DNA from: an uncultured Oscillospiraceae bacterium
GTDB taxonomy: Bacteria > Bacillota > Clostridia > Oscillospirales > Ruminococcaceae
Length of the DNA stretch: 64,000 nt
Assembly: GCA_900540595.1 (NCBI GenBank)
Contig: UQGL01000009.1
Coordinates: 18,961 to 82,960, forward strand
Direction of reading: 5' to 3'
Under the pieces are notes generated by a model. That model had not been told where the DNA came from, searched no databases, and saw nothing but the letters and a program-made list of their open reading frames with translations. Both the position numbers and the translations under genes were made by a program. Shown here in pieces: positions 40,033-49,153 of this stretch (the first letter of the stretch is position 1; the number at the start of each line of letters is the position of its first letter).

Positions 40033-42420
40033 AATAACTTCCTCCGTTGTATCGTTTGTTTCGGCGGGCTGCACAGGGCAGCTGCCGGTGGGGCAGGCAG
40101 CAGGCGCGGCGGCCGGTGCGCGCGCCGGGGCTTTGCGCTTCGGCGGGGCATCGTGGGCGGCGCTGCGCGGATCAAAGGTGTTGAGGCGCAGTGCATTCGT
40201 GACCACGCAGACACTCGACAGGCTCATCGCGGCCGAGGCAATCATTGGGTTGAGGGTGATGCCGAGGCCGGTGAAAACACCCGCCGCCAGCGGAATGCAG
40301 ACGGCGTTGTAGAAGAACGCCCAGAACAGGTTCTGGTGGATGTTGCGCACGACCGCGCGGGACAGCCGCACGGCGGCGGGGACATCGGCCAGATCGCTGC
40401 GCACCAGCACGACATCGGCGGCATCAAGCGCTACATCGGCACCGGCACCGATCGCAATACCGGTCTCGGCGCGGGTCAGGGCGGGGGCATCGTTGATGCC
40501 GTCACCGACCATGGCCACGCGGCCCTGCTTCTGCAGGCGGCGGACCTCGGCCTCCTTACCGGCGGGCAGGACCCCAGCAATGACATGGTCGGCGTCCAGA
40601 CCGACCATCGCGCCGATGTGGCGCGCGGTGGCCGTGTTGTCACCGGTCAGCAGCACGACCTGCAGGCCGAGCGCCCGCATCTGGTCGATGGCGGGCTTGG
40701 AGGTGGGCTTGACGACATCGGCCACGCCGATGACACCGGCCGGCCGCCCCGCCAGCGAGAAGTACAGCGGGGTAATGCCGTCGCGGCTCATCTCGGCACC
40801 GGCCTGTATAAGGTCATCGGGCAGGGTGCAATGCGTGGCGATGAAATCGGCGTTGCCGCCCGCGATGACCTTGCCTGCGACCTTGCCCTGCAGCCCCTTG
40901 CCGGGGATGGCAGTAAAGTCCGACACCGTGGTGTAGGAGAGCTTGTCGGTGTCGGCGCGCTGCAGGATCGCGCGTGCCAGCGGGTGCTCGCTGCGCAGCT
41001 CCAGCCCGGCGGCCATGCTGAGAAGGAATTTTTCCGGCACATTGCGGGTGCCGATGATCCGGACAACGCTCGGCTCGCCGGTGGTGACGGTGCCGGTCTT
41101 GTCCAGCAGGACGGTGTCAGTGTAGCCGGTGGTCTCAAGGCTGGCGGCTGTTTTAAACAGGATGCCGTTTTTGGCACCCACACCGCTGCCGACCATGATG
41201 GCTACCGGCGTGGCCAGCCCCAGTGCGCAGGGGCAGCTGATGACCAGCACGCTGATGCCGCGCGCCAGCGCAAAGGTGAAGGTCTGGCCGAGCAGCAGCC
41301 AGATCAAAAAGGTGGCCGCCGCAATGCAGATGACGGTGGGTACAAAGATGCCGGAAACTTTGTCGGCAGTCTTGGCCAGCGGGGCCTTGGTGGCGGCGGC
41401 ATCCCGCACAAGGCGGATGACCTGCGACAGGGTGGTGTCCTGGCCGACACGCTCGGCCCGGCAGGTCAGTGCGCCGTTCTGGTTGATGGTGGCGGCGCTG
41501 ACCGGGGAGCCGGGGAACTTGTCCACCGGCATACTCTCGCCGGTGAGGGCCGCCTCGTTGACCGAGGAAAGCCCCTCGGTGACGGTGCCGTCCACAGGGA
41601 TGCTCTCGCCGGGGCGGACTAAGAACAAATCGCCGACAGCGACCTCACTGACAGGGACGGTGACCTGCTCCCCATCGCGCAGTACGCAGGCGGTCTGGGG
41701 GGCCAGCTTCATCAGGCTTTTCAGCGCATCGGTCGTTTTGCCCTTGCTGTAGGCCTCCAGCGTTTTGCCGACTGTGATCAGCGTTAAGATCATCGCCGCC
41801 GACTCAAAGTAGAGGTCGTGGCGGTACTGCATGACGAGGTCGTCATTGCCGGAGGAAAGGCCGAGGCAGATCATGACAATGGCAAACAGGCCGTAGGCGA
41901 GCGAAGCGCCTGCGCCGAGGGCCACCAGCGTGTCCATGCCGGGGGCGCGGGTTTTCACGCCCTTCCAGCCAGAAATGAAGAAGGCGCGGTTGATCCAGCA
42001 GACCGGCAGTGTCAGCGCAAGCTGCGTGCCGGCGTACAGGATGGCATGCCAGCCGCCGCCGTGGAATACGCTGCCGAGCGGCAGGCCGATCATGTGGCCC
42101 ATCGAGACATACATGAGCGGCACAAGGAAGCAGAGGCTCGCAATCAGGCGCTTTTTCAGCCGGGGGGTCTCGGTGTCCTCCAGCTCAGCGCTTTCGCTCT
42201 CGGCGGTGGCGGGGGATGCGCCGTATCCGGCAGCATCCACGGCGCGGAGGATGCGTTTGGCGGTGGCGTCAGGGTCGGCATCGGGGGCATAATCGACCTG
42301 CATCGAGTTGGTCAGCAGGCTTACCGTGACCGATGCCACACCCGGCACCGCCGCAACGGCTTTTTCTACATGGCCGGCGCAGGCCGCACAGCTCATGCCG
42401 GTGATATCGTAGCGTTGCAT
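39820..42420 (-). CDS. copA: Cu+-exporting P1B-type ATPase with C-terminal CopZ-like domain
   Basis: An 866-residue protein. It has an N-terminal HMA domain (MSCAACAGHVEKAV), eight membrane segments, the actuator TGES, the ion-site SCPCALG, the phosphorylation motif DKTGTVTTGEP (near residue 438), HP in SEHPLA and GDGINDAP. A Pro/Ala-rich linker (PAPAAAPAACPTGSCP) then leads to a second HMA domain with GMMCGHCEATV. It exports Cu+ across the membrane. The C-terminal metal domain is unusual for CopA and looks like a fused copper chaperone. No CsoR regulator is visible nearby. Confidence 0.93.
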   Translation of the reverse strand: MQRYDITGMSCAACAGHVEKAVAAVPGVASVTVSLLTNSMQVDYAPDADPDATAKRILRAVDAAGYGASPATAESESAELEDTETPRLKKRLIASLCFLVPLMYVSMGHMIGLPLGSVFHGGGWHAILYAGTQLALTLPVCWINRAFFISGWKGVKTRAPGMDTLVALGAGASLAYGLFAIVMICLGLSSGNDDLVMQYRHDLYFESAAMILTLITVGKTLEAYSKGKTTDALKSLMKLAPQTACVLRDGEQVTVPVSEVAVGDLFLVRPGESIPVDGTVTEGLSSVNEAALTGESMPVDKFPGSPVSAATINQNGALTCRAERVGQDTTLSQVIRLVRDAAATKAPLAKTADKVSGIFVPTVICIAAATFLIWLLLGQTFTFALARGISVLVISCPCALGLATPVAIMVGSGVGAKNGILFKTAASLETTGYTDTVLLDKTGTVTTGEPSVVRIIGTRNVPEKFLLSMAAGLELRSEHPLARAILQRADTDKLSYTTVSDFTAIPGKGLQGKVAGKVIAGGNADFIATHCTLPDDLIQAGAEMSRDGITPLYFSLAGRPAGVIGVADVVKPTSKPAIDQMRALGLQVVLLTGDNTATARHIGAMVGLDADHVIAGVLPAGKEAEVRRLQKQGRVAMVGDGINDAPALTRAETGIAIGAGADVALDAADVVLVRSDLADVPAAVRLSRAVVRNIHQNLFWAFFYNAVCIPLAAGVFTGLGITLNPMIASAAMSLSSVCVVTNALRLNTFDPRSAAHDAPPKRKAPARAPAAAPAACPTGSCPVQPAETNDTTEEVIMNKTIHIEGMMCGHCEATVKKALEALDGVTGAAVSHEAGTAVVTLSRDVADADLKAAVEAKDYTVTGIDA

Positions 42421-42445
42421 GTGGATAGGACTCCTTTTCTATACA

Positions 42446-42583
42446 GCCTTCCCCTGCGGGGGAAGGTGGCGCAAAGCGCCGGATGAGGGGAAAGTATAGG
42501 GTTGTCTGCCGTTTGCGGGCAGCGGTGGCAGGGCCGGCCCTCATCAGTCTGCTTCGCAGACAGCTTCCCCCGCGGGGGAAGCC
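42446..42583. repeat. Composite intergenic repeat, copy 1
   Basis: Begins with a hairpin CCTTCCCCTGCGGGGGAAGG, then GCGCAAAGCGCCGGATGAGGGG, and ends with CCCTCATCAGTCTGC...GCAGAC and the hairpin CTTCCCCCGCGGGGGAAG. The ends pair with each other (GATGAGGG with CCCTCATC). Related elements are at 53409-53556 and 60190-60340. It fills the gap between copA and gluQ. Confidence 0.8.
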
Positions 42584-42598
42584 ATGGGGCTGCTTCCA

Positions 42599-43519
42599 TT
42601 AAAACAGCCCTTCCGGCAAAACAATGTCGTTTTTCGGCACCTTGGCCCAGTCGAAGGTGCGGGCCAGATCCTGCGGGGTCGCGGGGGTCGGGCGGTCCTG
42701 CAGGCCGCAGGCAAAGGCCAGCCTGCCGATGATCTCCTCGGGCGAATAGCGGGCGCGCAGGTGTTCAAGGCTCTGGTCGCCGTCCCGCTTGGAGAGGCGG
42801 CGGCCGTCACTGGCCAGCAGCAGCGGCAGATGGTAAAACTGCGGGGCGCGCAGGCCCAGCTCGCGGTAAAGCCAGAGCTGGCGCGCCGTGCTGGACAAAA
42901 GATCGCTGCCGCGCACGACCTCGTTGACCCCCATCAGGGCATCGTCCACAACGACCGCCAACTGGTAGGCGAACACGCCGTCCGCCCGGCGCAGGTAAAA
43001 ATCCCCGCAGTCCCGGGCCAGATTCTCGGCGCAGGGGCCCATGTGGCCGTCCTCAAAGGCGATGACCTCATCGGGCACCCGCACCCGCCAGGCGGGGGCA
43101 CGGGTCTTGGCGCGCTCGGTGATCTCAGCAGGCGTCAGGCTGCGGCAGGTCCCGGCGTAGACGACCTGACCGTCACTGCGGTGGGGCGCACTGGCGGCGT
43201 GAAGCTGGCTGCGGCTGCAAAAGCAGGGGTAGACCAGCCCGCAGCGGGATAATTCGTCGAAATACCGCTGATAAATTTCGCTGCGCTCGCTCTGGTAGAC
43301 CGGCGGTGTCGGGCCGTCGGCGGCAAGGCCCAGCCACGCCAGATCGTCTATGATGGCGTCCGCGTAGCGGCGCGGGCAGCGCTGGGCGTCCAGATCCTCT
43401 ATGCGCAGCAAAACCTGCCCGCCCTTGCTTTTGGCGCTCAGCCAGGCGAGCAGGCAGCACATCAGGTTGCCCAGGTGCATCCGCCCGCTGGGGCTGGGTG
43501 CATAGCGTCCGGTCGTCAT
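42599..43519 (-). CDS. gluQ: Glutamyl-queuosine tRNA(Asp) synthetase
   Basis: A 306-residue protein, a truncated GluRS catalytic domain: GRYAPSPSGRMHLGN (HIGH equivalent), LRIEDLDAQRC, a zinc site CFCSR...C (about residues 98-124), and RLSKRDG (KMSKS equivalent). The anticodon-binding domain is absent, which is diagnostic for GluQ. It attaches Glu to queuosine in tRNA-Asp. The stop of the aminopeptidase gene overlaps its start by 4 bp (43516-43519). Confidence 0.92.
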   Translation of the reverse strand: MTTGRYAPSPSGRMHLGNLMCCLLAWLSAKSKGGQVLLRIEDLDAQRCPRRYADAIIDDLAWLGLAADGPTPPVYQSERSEIYQRYFDELSRCGLVYPCFCSRSQLHAASAPHRSDGQVVYAGTCRSLTPAEITERAKTRAPAWRVRVPDEVIAFEDGHMGPCAENLARDCGDFYLRRADGVFAYQLAVVVDDALMGVNEVVRGSDLLSSTARQLWLYRELGLRAPQFYHLPLLLASDGRRLSKRDGDQSLEHLRARYSPEEIIGRLAFACGLQDRPTPATPQDLARTFDWAKVPKNDIVLPEGLF

Positions 43520-44814
43520 TCCAGCGTGTAGGTGCCGTCGCCGAGGGCACGCAGGTGGACGCGGTAGAAGGCGGCCACGGCCTTGGTCATCGCCTCGGCA
43601 TCCGCCACGGAGGCCGTCTCAACGGCGCTGTGCATGGCCAGCTGCGCACAGCCGATGTCCGCCATCGGGATGGGCAGGGTGTGGCTCTGCAGGTTGCCCA
43701 GCGTGCTGCCGCCCGGCTCATCGGCGCGGTTGGTAAAGACCTGCACCGGCACGCCGGCCTTCTCACACACAGCGCGGAAAACCGCACCGCTCACGGCGTT
43801 GGTCGTGTACTTCTGGCTGGCGTTGTACTTCAGCACGACACCGCCGCCCATCCGCACGGGGGCGCAGGGGTCAGCCTTCTGCGGGAAGTTCGGGTGGGTG
43901 GCGTGGGCGTTGTCGGCGCTGAGCATAAAGCTGTTCGCCATCGCGCGCGCGGCAGCCTGCCCGCTGTGGGGCACAGCGTCGAGGATGCGGTCCAGCACAT
44001 CCCGCAGGAAGCTGCTCTCGGCACCCATCCGGCTGGAGGAGCCGACCTCCTCGTTGTCAAACATGGCCCAGACGGGGGCGCAGGCGCTGTCGGCCTCGCC
44101 GGAGGCATCCAAAAACGCGAGCAGCGTTGTGGCGGCGCACTCCAGATCGTCGATGCGCGGGGCCATGAAATATTCGTTGTCGGGGCCGATCTGCACGGGG
44201 GCCTGCCGGGTGACAAGCTGCAGATCCCAGTCGAGGATCTCCTCCGCCGTGATGCCAAGCTCCTCACAGACAAGGTCGGTCAGCGTGCGGCTGCCTGCGG
44301 GACCCCACAGCGGCTGCATGTCGATCTGGGAATTGAACACCTTGCCCTTGTTCACATCCCGCTGGAAGTGGATGGCCAGTGACGGAATGACGAGCAGGTC
44401 GCGGTCGATGTAGACAAGGCGGCTCTGCACGCCGTCCTGCGTTTTGACCAGCACGCGGCCGCCCACGGTCAGCGGGCGGTCCAGCCAGCTGGCCATGATC
44501 ATGCCGCCGTAGCCCTCCACGCTCAGTCGGCGGCAGCCCTCATTCTCGGGCATGTCGGCCTTGATCTTCCAGCAGGGGGAGTCGCTGTGGCTGGCAGCGA
44601 TGCGCCAGCCGCCGATGGCGTGCTGCGGCACCCGCCATGCAATGACAGCCGAGCCGTTGCGGGTGATGTAATAGCCCTTGCCGGGCTCCAGGTTCCAGTA
44701 GTCGGCCTCCTCCAGACGGGTGAAGCCGGCAGCCGCAAGCCAGCTTTCAGCGGTGGCGGCGGCGTGGAACGGGGTGACGGATTCCTGCAAAAATTCTACG
44801 AGTTCATCGTACAT
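43516..44814 (-). CDS. apeB: M18-family aspartyl aminopeptidase
   Basis: A 432-residue protein with M18 motifs: ASHSDSPCWKIK (His metal ligand), MAPRIDDLECA (bridging Asp), FDNEEVGSSS (catalytic Glu), SADNAHATHPN and PMADIGCAQLAMHSAVET near the C-terminus. It cleaves acidic N-terminal residues and is cytosolic. ATG 44814 has GAGGAG upstream. It is divergent from hxlR and co-transcribed with gluQ. Confidence 0.92.
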   Translation of the reverse strand: MYDELVEFLQESVTPFHAAATAESWLAAAGFTRLEEADYWNLEPGKGYYITRNGSAVIAWRVPQHAIGGWRIAASHSDSPCWKIKADMPENEGCRRLSVEGYGGMIMASWLDRPLTVGGRVLVKTQDGVQSRLVYIDRDLLVIPSLAIHFQRDVNKGKVFNSQIDMQPLWGPAGSRTLTDLVCEELGITAEEILDWDLQLVTRQAPVQIGPDNEYFMAPRIDDLECAATTLLAFLDASGEADSACAPVWAMFDNEEVGSSSRMGAESSFLRDVLDRILDAVPHSGQAAARAMANSFMLSADNAHATHPNFPQKADPCAPVRMGGGVVLKYNASQKYTTNAVSGAVFRAVCEKAGVPVQVFTNRADEPGGSTLGNLQSHTLPIPMADIGCAQLAMHSAVETASVADAEAMTKAVAAFYRVHLRALGDGTYTLE

Positions 44815-44911
44815 AGGTTGTTTTCTCCTCTTACACATTTCCCTGCGCGAAGGGCGGGGCGATCGTTCGATGTATGCTACTATTCTAACGCAAAAGCGGT
44901 GCAGAAACAAG

Positions 44912-44940
44912 TTGCAAACGCGGGAAAAATGCTCTATACT
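44912..44940 (+). promoter_or_regulatory. Promoter upstream of hxlR-type regulator
   Basis: TTGCAA (44912-44917) and TATACT (44935-44940) with a 17-base spacer, followed by a leader of about 65 bases to the ATG at 45014. Confidence 0.6.
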
Positions 44941-45013
44941 CAGTATATTCCAATGGTCGCTTTTGACAAGTACGCACTTTTTGGAAACCGCTACCCAAAA
45001 GGAGAGTGTGACA

Positions 45014-45397
45014 ATGCACCCGAACGAACACTGCAACTGCCGCTATGCCGATGTGGGCTGTGACAAGATGGAACAGGTCATGGACCAGATCAGCGGCAAA
45101 TGGAAGATGCGCATATTATTTATGGTGGGCGCGCACGGCACCCTGCGCTATGGTGAGCTGCGCAGGCTGCTGGACGGTGTGACCCACAAGATGCTGTCCA
45201 ACCAGCTCAAGGAGCTGGCCGCAGACGGTCTGGTCGAGCGGATCGACTACAACGAGGTCCCGCCCCGGGTCGAATACCGGCTGACCCCGAACGGCGAGGC
45301 GCTGATGCCGATTTTTGATGATATTCAGGAGTATATCCGCAAAAATACCTGCAAGAGCTGCTGCGCCCCGGATACAAGGCGGGGCTGCTGCGAATAG
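45014..45397 (+). CDS. HxlR-family transcriptional regulator, Cys-rich
   Basis: A 127-residue winged-helix protein: ISGKWKMRILFMVG, LRYGELRRLLDGVTHKMLSNQLKEL, and RVEYRLTPNGEALMP, the HxlR pattern. Unusual Cys clusters occur at both ends: CNCRYADVGC at the N-terminus and CKSCCAPDTRRGCC at the C-terminus. HxlR proteins often sense thiol-reactive compounds by Cys oxidation, so redox or metal sensing is likely here. SD GGAG lies 9 bases upstream. Confidence 0.88.
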   Translation: MHPNEHCNCRYADVGCDKMEQVMDQISGKWKMRILFMVGAHGTLRYGELRRLLDGVTHKMLSNQLKELAADGLVERIDYNEVPPRVEYRLTPNGEALMPIFDDIQEYIRKNTCKSCCAPDTRRGCCE

Positions 45398-45436
45398 TAT
45401 ACGGCAGAGGAAAAGTACCACACAGGGGGGATCATG

Positions 45437-45913
45437 ATGCGCAGGCTTGCAGTTCTTTTGGCGGCGGCAGTTCTTTTGGCGGGGTGCGGCGCGGGGGCGG
45501 CCCCGCCGACCGGGCCTTCACCAGCCCAAAGCGCAGCTGCCGGGGCACCGTCTGCCGCAGACACCGCAGCGGCGGTGCTGGACGGCTTTGTCTGCTATGG
45601 AGCGGATACGGCCGGCTGCAGCCTGAAAAGCGCACAGGCGGCGGCCGTGCTGGTAGAATACCTGAGCCGCGCCGACATCAGCGCCGAAACCGTGACCGAC
45701 TGGCAGGGCGGGCTGGACGCGCAGCAGCAGGAGCTGCTTGTCTTGAACTGGGACGGCATCCTGTACAACGCCCGTCAGATCTGCGAGGACCCGGCTGACG
45801 GGAGCGGCCTGTTGGAGGCTGCCGGCGTGACAACGGACTTTGGTACCATCGACCTGAGTGCAGTGCCCCAAAGGCTGGACGCGCTGGACGAGGTGCTGCG
45901 GCCTTCCGCATAG
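45437..45913 (+). CDS. Small lipoprotein of unknown function
   Basis: A 158-residue protein with a type II signal peptide: MRRLAVLLAAAVLLAGC with lipobox LAGC (Cys17), then an Ala/Pro/Ser-rich linker to about residue 45. The folded part has no recognised domain. It starts 36 bp after hxlR, so the two genes may be co-transcribed. ATG 45434 directly before is an alternative start. Confidence 0.7.
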   Translation: MRRLAVLLAAAVLLAGCGAGAAPPTGPSPAQSAAAGAPSAADTAAAVLDGFVCYGADTAGCSLKSAQAAAVLVEYLSRADISAETVTDWQGGLDAQQQELLVLNWDGILYNARQICEDPADGSGLLEAAGVTTDFGTIDLSAVPQRLDALDEVLRPSA

Positions 45914-46067
45914 CGGAAAAACGCTTTGCAGGGCTGGGCGTGTGACCGGCCTTTTTCGACAGCGGAAAACAACCATCCCCAAAATAAACCGGCGTTCGGT
46001 CTTATAAACCAGCAGGATTCGACAGCGCGCTGTGTTACGATATACCTGCAAGCCGAAGAAAAGCAGA

Positions 46068-46247
46068 CTAAGGCAATACCGCACAATTCCCGCCTGACGG
46101 CTTAAGCACCGCTCCGGCGGCTGCGGCACGGCATCTGCGTTGCCAAAATGCTCGATAAGACATCCAGTATTATCTGCGCTTTTGGCTTAGCAGCTGCCGC
46201 ACCTCGCTCGCCGTATCGGCACTTAGAATTATGCGGTATTGCCCTAG
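46068..46247. mobile_element. MITE-like element, 180 bp
   Basis: Terminal inverted repeats of about 20 bp: left AGGCAATACCGCACAATTC, right (complement) GGCAATACCGCATAATTC, with two mismatches. CTA directly flanks both ends, which fits a 3-bp target duplication. The interior is partly self-complementary and codes nothing. The right end lies 2 bp from the DUF1540 stop codon, so it could supply that gene's transcript end. Confidence 0.75.
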
Positions 46248-46248
46248 T

Positions 46249-46557
46249 TCATCCGTTGTTTTCCTTCGGGGCGCGGGTGGCGCACTCGGGGCCGCAGCTG
46301 CACTCGTCAATGCTCACATGGTCCGCGCAGCAGCAGCGTCCCTCCAGATAGCGGCAGCCCTTGTCGTCACAGTGGATGTCGGTCTCGGGCGAGGCGGGCG
46401 GGTTGTCGGTGGCGACATTGCCGCAGCCCTCGCTGTTGCGGTAGCTGCCGCAGACAGCATCCCCGGGGCCGGTGTGGCGGACCTGAATGCTGTTCAGGCA
46501 GCAGCAGCCCGCCTTATTATGGCAGCAGTCATACTGCGCACAGTCAAGATAGTTCAT
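46249..46557 (-). CDS. DUF1540-domain cysteine-rich protein
   Basis: A 102-residue protein with 17 Cys in two repeats of the DUF1540 type: LDCAQYDCCHNKAGCCCLNSI and IHCDDKGCRYLEGRCCCADHV, each C-x4-C-x(5-6)-C. The pattern suggests metal binding. A third partial repeat (ECSCGPEC) lies at the end. The function is unknown; such proteins are common in clostridia and spore formers. Confidence 0.85.
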   Translation of the reverse strand: MNYLDCAQYDCCHNKAGCCCLNSIQVRHTGPGDAVCGSYRNSEGCGNVATDNPPASPETDIHCDDKGCRYLEGRCCCADHVSIDECSCGPECATRAPKENNG

Positions 46558-46639
46558 AGCTAAACACCTCCGTACCGACAGTATGCGCAGGGGCGGGGGT
46601 GTTTATGCAGGGGACATTCGTTCAAAGGGGCCGCTCACC

Positions 46640-48202
46640 TCAGACCACCGCCCGCTCTGCCTTGAGCGCCCGCTCATACTCCCGGAGGAAGGCGGCAAAC
46701 CCGGCCACATCAGCGGCATCGGGGGTCACGGTCGTGCTGCGTGCCCCGGCAAAGACGCGGGTCTTGAGGTAGTCGGCCAGCGTCTCACCCTCGGCGCGGT
46801 GCAGGCGGTAGGCTGCAAGCAGGGCCATGCCGTAGGGGCCGCCCTCGCCCGCCGTCTCCATGCAGGTGACGGGTGCGCCCGCCGCCGCTGCCAGATACCG
46901 CTGGGCAACGCCCGGCGTCTTGAACAGCCCGCCGTGGCCCAGCAGGGTATCCACGGCCACATCCTCGTTCCTCAAAATCTCCAGCCCCATGGCCAGCGTG
47001 GCAAAGGCCGAGTAGATGTTGGCCCGCATGAAGTTGGCCAGCGTAAAATCGGCATCGGGGCGGCGCAGCAGCAGCGGCAGGCCGGCGTCAAAATGGGTCA
47101 CGCTCTCGCCGGAGAAGTAGTTCACCGGGGTCACGCCGCCGCAGTCGGGTGCGCCACTGAGCGACGCATTGAACAGCTTTGTGAAAAGCGTTCCCTTATC
47201 GACCTCAACCCCGCAGAGCGCCGCGCTCTCGGCCAGCAGGCTGACCCACGCGTTCAGATCGCTTGTGCAGTTGTTGCAGTGGACCATGGCCACAGCCTCG
47301 CCGCTGGGGGTCGTGACCATGTCGATCTCGGGGTAGACGCGGGAGAGCGGCTTTTCCAGCACGACCATTGCAAAGATGCTGGTGCCGGCGCTGACATTGC
47401 CGGTGCGCGGGGCCACGCTGTTCGTGGCGACCATGCCGGTCCCGGCGTCCCCCTCCGGCGGGCAGAACGGCACGCCGGGCTGCAATGTCCCTGTGGGGTC
47501 CAGCAGGCGGGCGCCCTCCGCCGTCAGCGCACCGGCATCGGCACCGGCGGGCAGCACTGCGGGCAGCAGCTCGGCCAGCTCACGCCCGAAGCCGTGACCG
47601 GCGATCAGTCGGCTGCAGGTCTTGAGCATTTCGGCATCATAGCCGCCGGTGGCGCTGTCGATGGGGAACATGCCGCTGGCATCGCCCACGCCCAGCACCT
47701 TTTGCCCGGTGAGCTGCCAATGGACATAGCCCGCCAGCGTTGTAAAGAAGGCCAACTCACCCAGATGTGCCTCCCCATTGAGAAGCGCCTGATAGAAATG
47801 CGCGATGCTCCACCGCTGGGGAATGTTGAAGCCGAGCGCCTCGGTCAGCTCGGCCGCTGCCGGGCCGGTCATCGTATTGCGCCATGTGCGGAAGGGCACC
47901 AGCAGACGGTCGGCCCCGTCAAAGGCCAGATAGCCGTGCATCATCGCAGAGATCCCGATGCAGCCCACCGTTGTAAGGGGCTGCCCGTATTTTGCCTGCA
48001 CATCGGCGGCCAGCGCGGCGTAGGCGTGCTGCAGGCCGGTATGCACAGCCTCCAGCGGGTAGGTCCAGACGCCGTCCTTCAGCTGGTTTTCCCAAGTGAA
48101 GTCCCCCTGCGCCACCGGGGCATGGCTGCCGTCCACCAGCACCGCCTTGATGCGGGTCGAGCCGAATTCAATACCGAGTGCGCACTGTCTGAGGTCGAGC
48201 AT
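46640..48202 (-). CDS. FGGY-family carbohydrate kinase
   Basis: A 520-residue protein with the actin-like ATPase fold. Phosphate-1 [16 protein letters not shown] lies near the N-terminus, the sugar-binding region [12 protein letters not shown] is near residue 85, [11 protein letters not shown] is the hinge, and [17 protein letters not shown] plus [14 protein letters not shown] are the C-terminal ATP motifs. FGGY kinases phosphorylate pentoses or related sugars. No isomerase or transporter is adjacent, so the substrate is open. I chose ATG 48202, with AAGGAG upstream, over 48220. Confidence 0.85.
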   Translation of the reverse strand: MLDLRQCALGIEFGSTRIKAVLVDGSHAPVAQGDFTWENQLKDGVWTYPLEAVHTGLQHAYAALAADVQAKYGQPLTTVGCIGISAMMHGYLAFDGADRLLVPFRTWRNTMTGPAAAELTEALGFNIPQRWSIAHFYQALLNGEAHLGELAFFTTLAGYVHWQLTGQKVLGVGDASGMFPIDSATGGYDAEMLKTCSRLIAGHGFGRELAELLPAVLPAGADAGALTAEGARLLDPTGTLQPGVPFCPPEGDAGTGMVATNSVAPRTGNVSAGTSIFAMVVLEKPLSRVYPEIDMVTTPSGEAVAMVHCNNCTSDLNAWVSLLAESAALCGVEVDKGTLFTKLFNASLSGAPDCGGVTPVNYFSGESVTHFDAGLPLLLRRPDADFTLANFMRANIYSAFATLAMGLEILRNEDVAVDTLLGHGGLFKTPGVAQRYLAAAAGAPVTCMETAGEGGPYGMALLAAYRLHRAEGETLADYLKTRVFAGARSTTVTPDAADVAGFAAFLREYERALKAERAVV

Positions 48203-48381
48203 GGTATCACTCCTTGCCAAATTCTGTCTGTTTTGTATGCGGACATTCTGCCGCCAGTATCGTGCTTTTATTATAACAGACAGCGCAGCCGCCGACCAGT
48301 GCCTGCTGTTTTAAAAGGTGGATTTTTGTTCAAAAAAGTGCAGTCGGTCCTGCCGGGCTTCTGCGGGCGGGGTGCGGTGGC

Positions 48382-49047
48382 TTATCTGCACTCCTTCTTC
48401 ATAGCGGAATAGCCGATCAGCACCGTCCAGACATAAGCGCAGGTCTTGGGGATCATCAGCATACCGATCATCGGGATTGCATCGGCCCACAGCACGACCG
48501 GGATATAGAAGCCAAAGCTCAGCACGATGGTCAGCCACATCCAGCGGAACGCTTCGTCGTTATGCTCTTTGGCGCTGCGGAAGAACAGCACGATGATCAG
48601 AAGGCCCATCAGGGCAAAGGGAATGTTGCGGTAGATGCCCCAAGAGAGCGGGGATTCGGCGCTGAGCCACTGGTTCTGCGGCATCATGCAGAGGATGACG
48701 CGCACGGCGGCCAGCCCGTAGACGGCGGCGGTCAGGCCCTTCCGGCCCTCGACCTTATAGCGCTGACGCCACACATAGTAGAGCAGCACATAAAAGATCG
48801 TCATCGTGACCGAGGTGATCCACTTGCCGAGGCCCAGCGGCACGGTGTAGTTTTCCAGACCCGTGGTGCAGAGCGCCAGCGCGCGGGGCACCAGATGGAA
48901 GGAGTCACCGGCGCCCAGCACAACGGCCATCAGGCCAAACAGACGGAACTGCGGGTTACCCTTGCTCCCACGGATCATCAGGATACCGATGGTGATGACA
49001 GATACCAGATAGACGGCATCAAATACAGTTTCTACGATTGCTTGCAT
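48382..49047 (-). CDS. Seven-helix integral membrane protein, TetR-regulated, unknown function
   Basis: A 221-residue protein with about seven hydrophobic helices and short loops. No family motif is recognised. An acidic/His pair (GAGDSFHLVPRALAL) in helix 2-3 and conserved-looking Pro/Trp residues are notable. Its upstream region holds TGAACATTGTTCA at 49090-49102, identical to the site before the tetR gene, so it is probably under TetR control. Confidence 0.7.
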   Translation of the reverse strand: MQAIVETVFDAVYLVSVITIGILMIRGSKGNPQFRLFGLMAVVLGAGDSFHLVPRALALCTTGLENYTVPLGLGKWITSVTMTIFYVLLYYVWRQRYKVEGRKGLTAAVYGLAAVRVILCMMPQNQWLSAESPLSWGIYRNIPFALMGLLIIVLFFRSAKEHNDEAFRWMWLTIVLSFGFYIPVVLWADAIPMIGMLMIPKTCAYVWTVLIGYSAMKKECR

Positions 49048-49089
49048 AGCTCAATTTCTCCTTTTTGCTGATGTTTTTTGTAGGCATTG

Positions 49090-49102
49090 TGAACATTGTT
49101 CA
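49090..49102. promoter_or_regulatory. TetR operator upstream of the membrane protein gene
   Basis: The perfect 13-bp palindrome TGAACA-T-TGTTCA lies 43 bp before the membrane gene start and 52 bp after the tetR stop. It is identical to 49725-49737. Confidence 0.75.
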
Positions 49103-49153
49103 GTTTGAGGCATTTAAAATTCCCACACGCTGGTGGGAATGAAAAGCCGGTGG

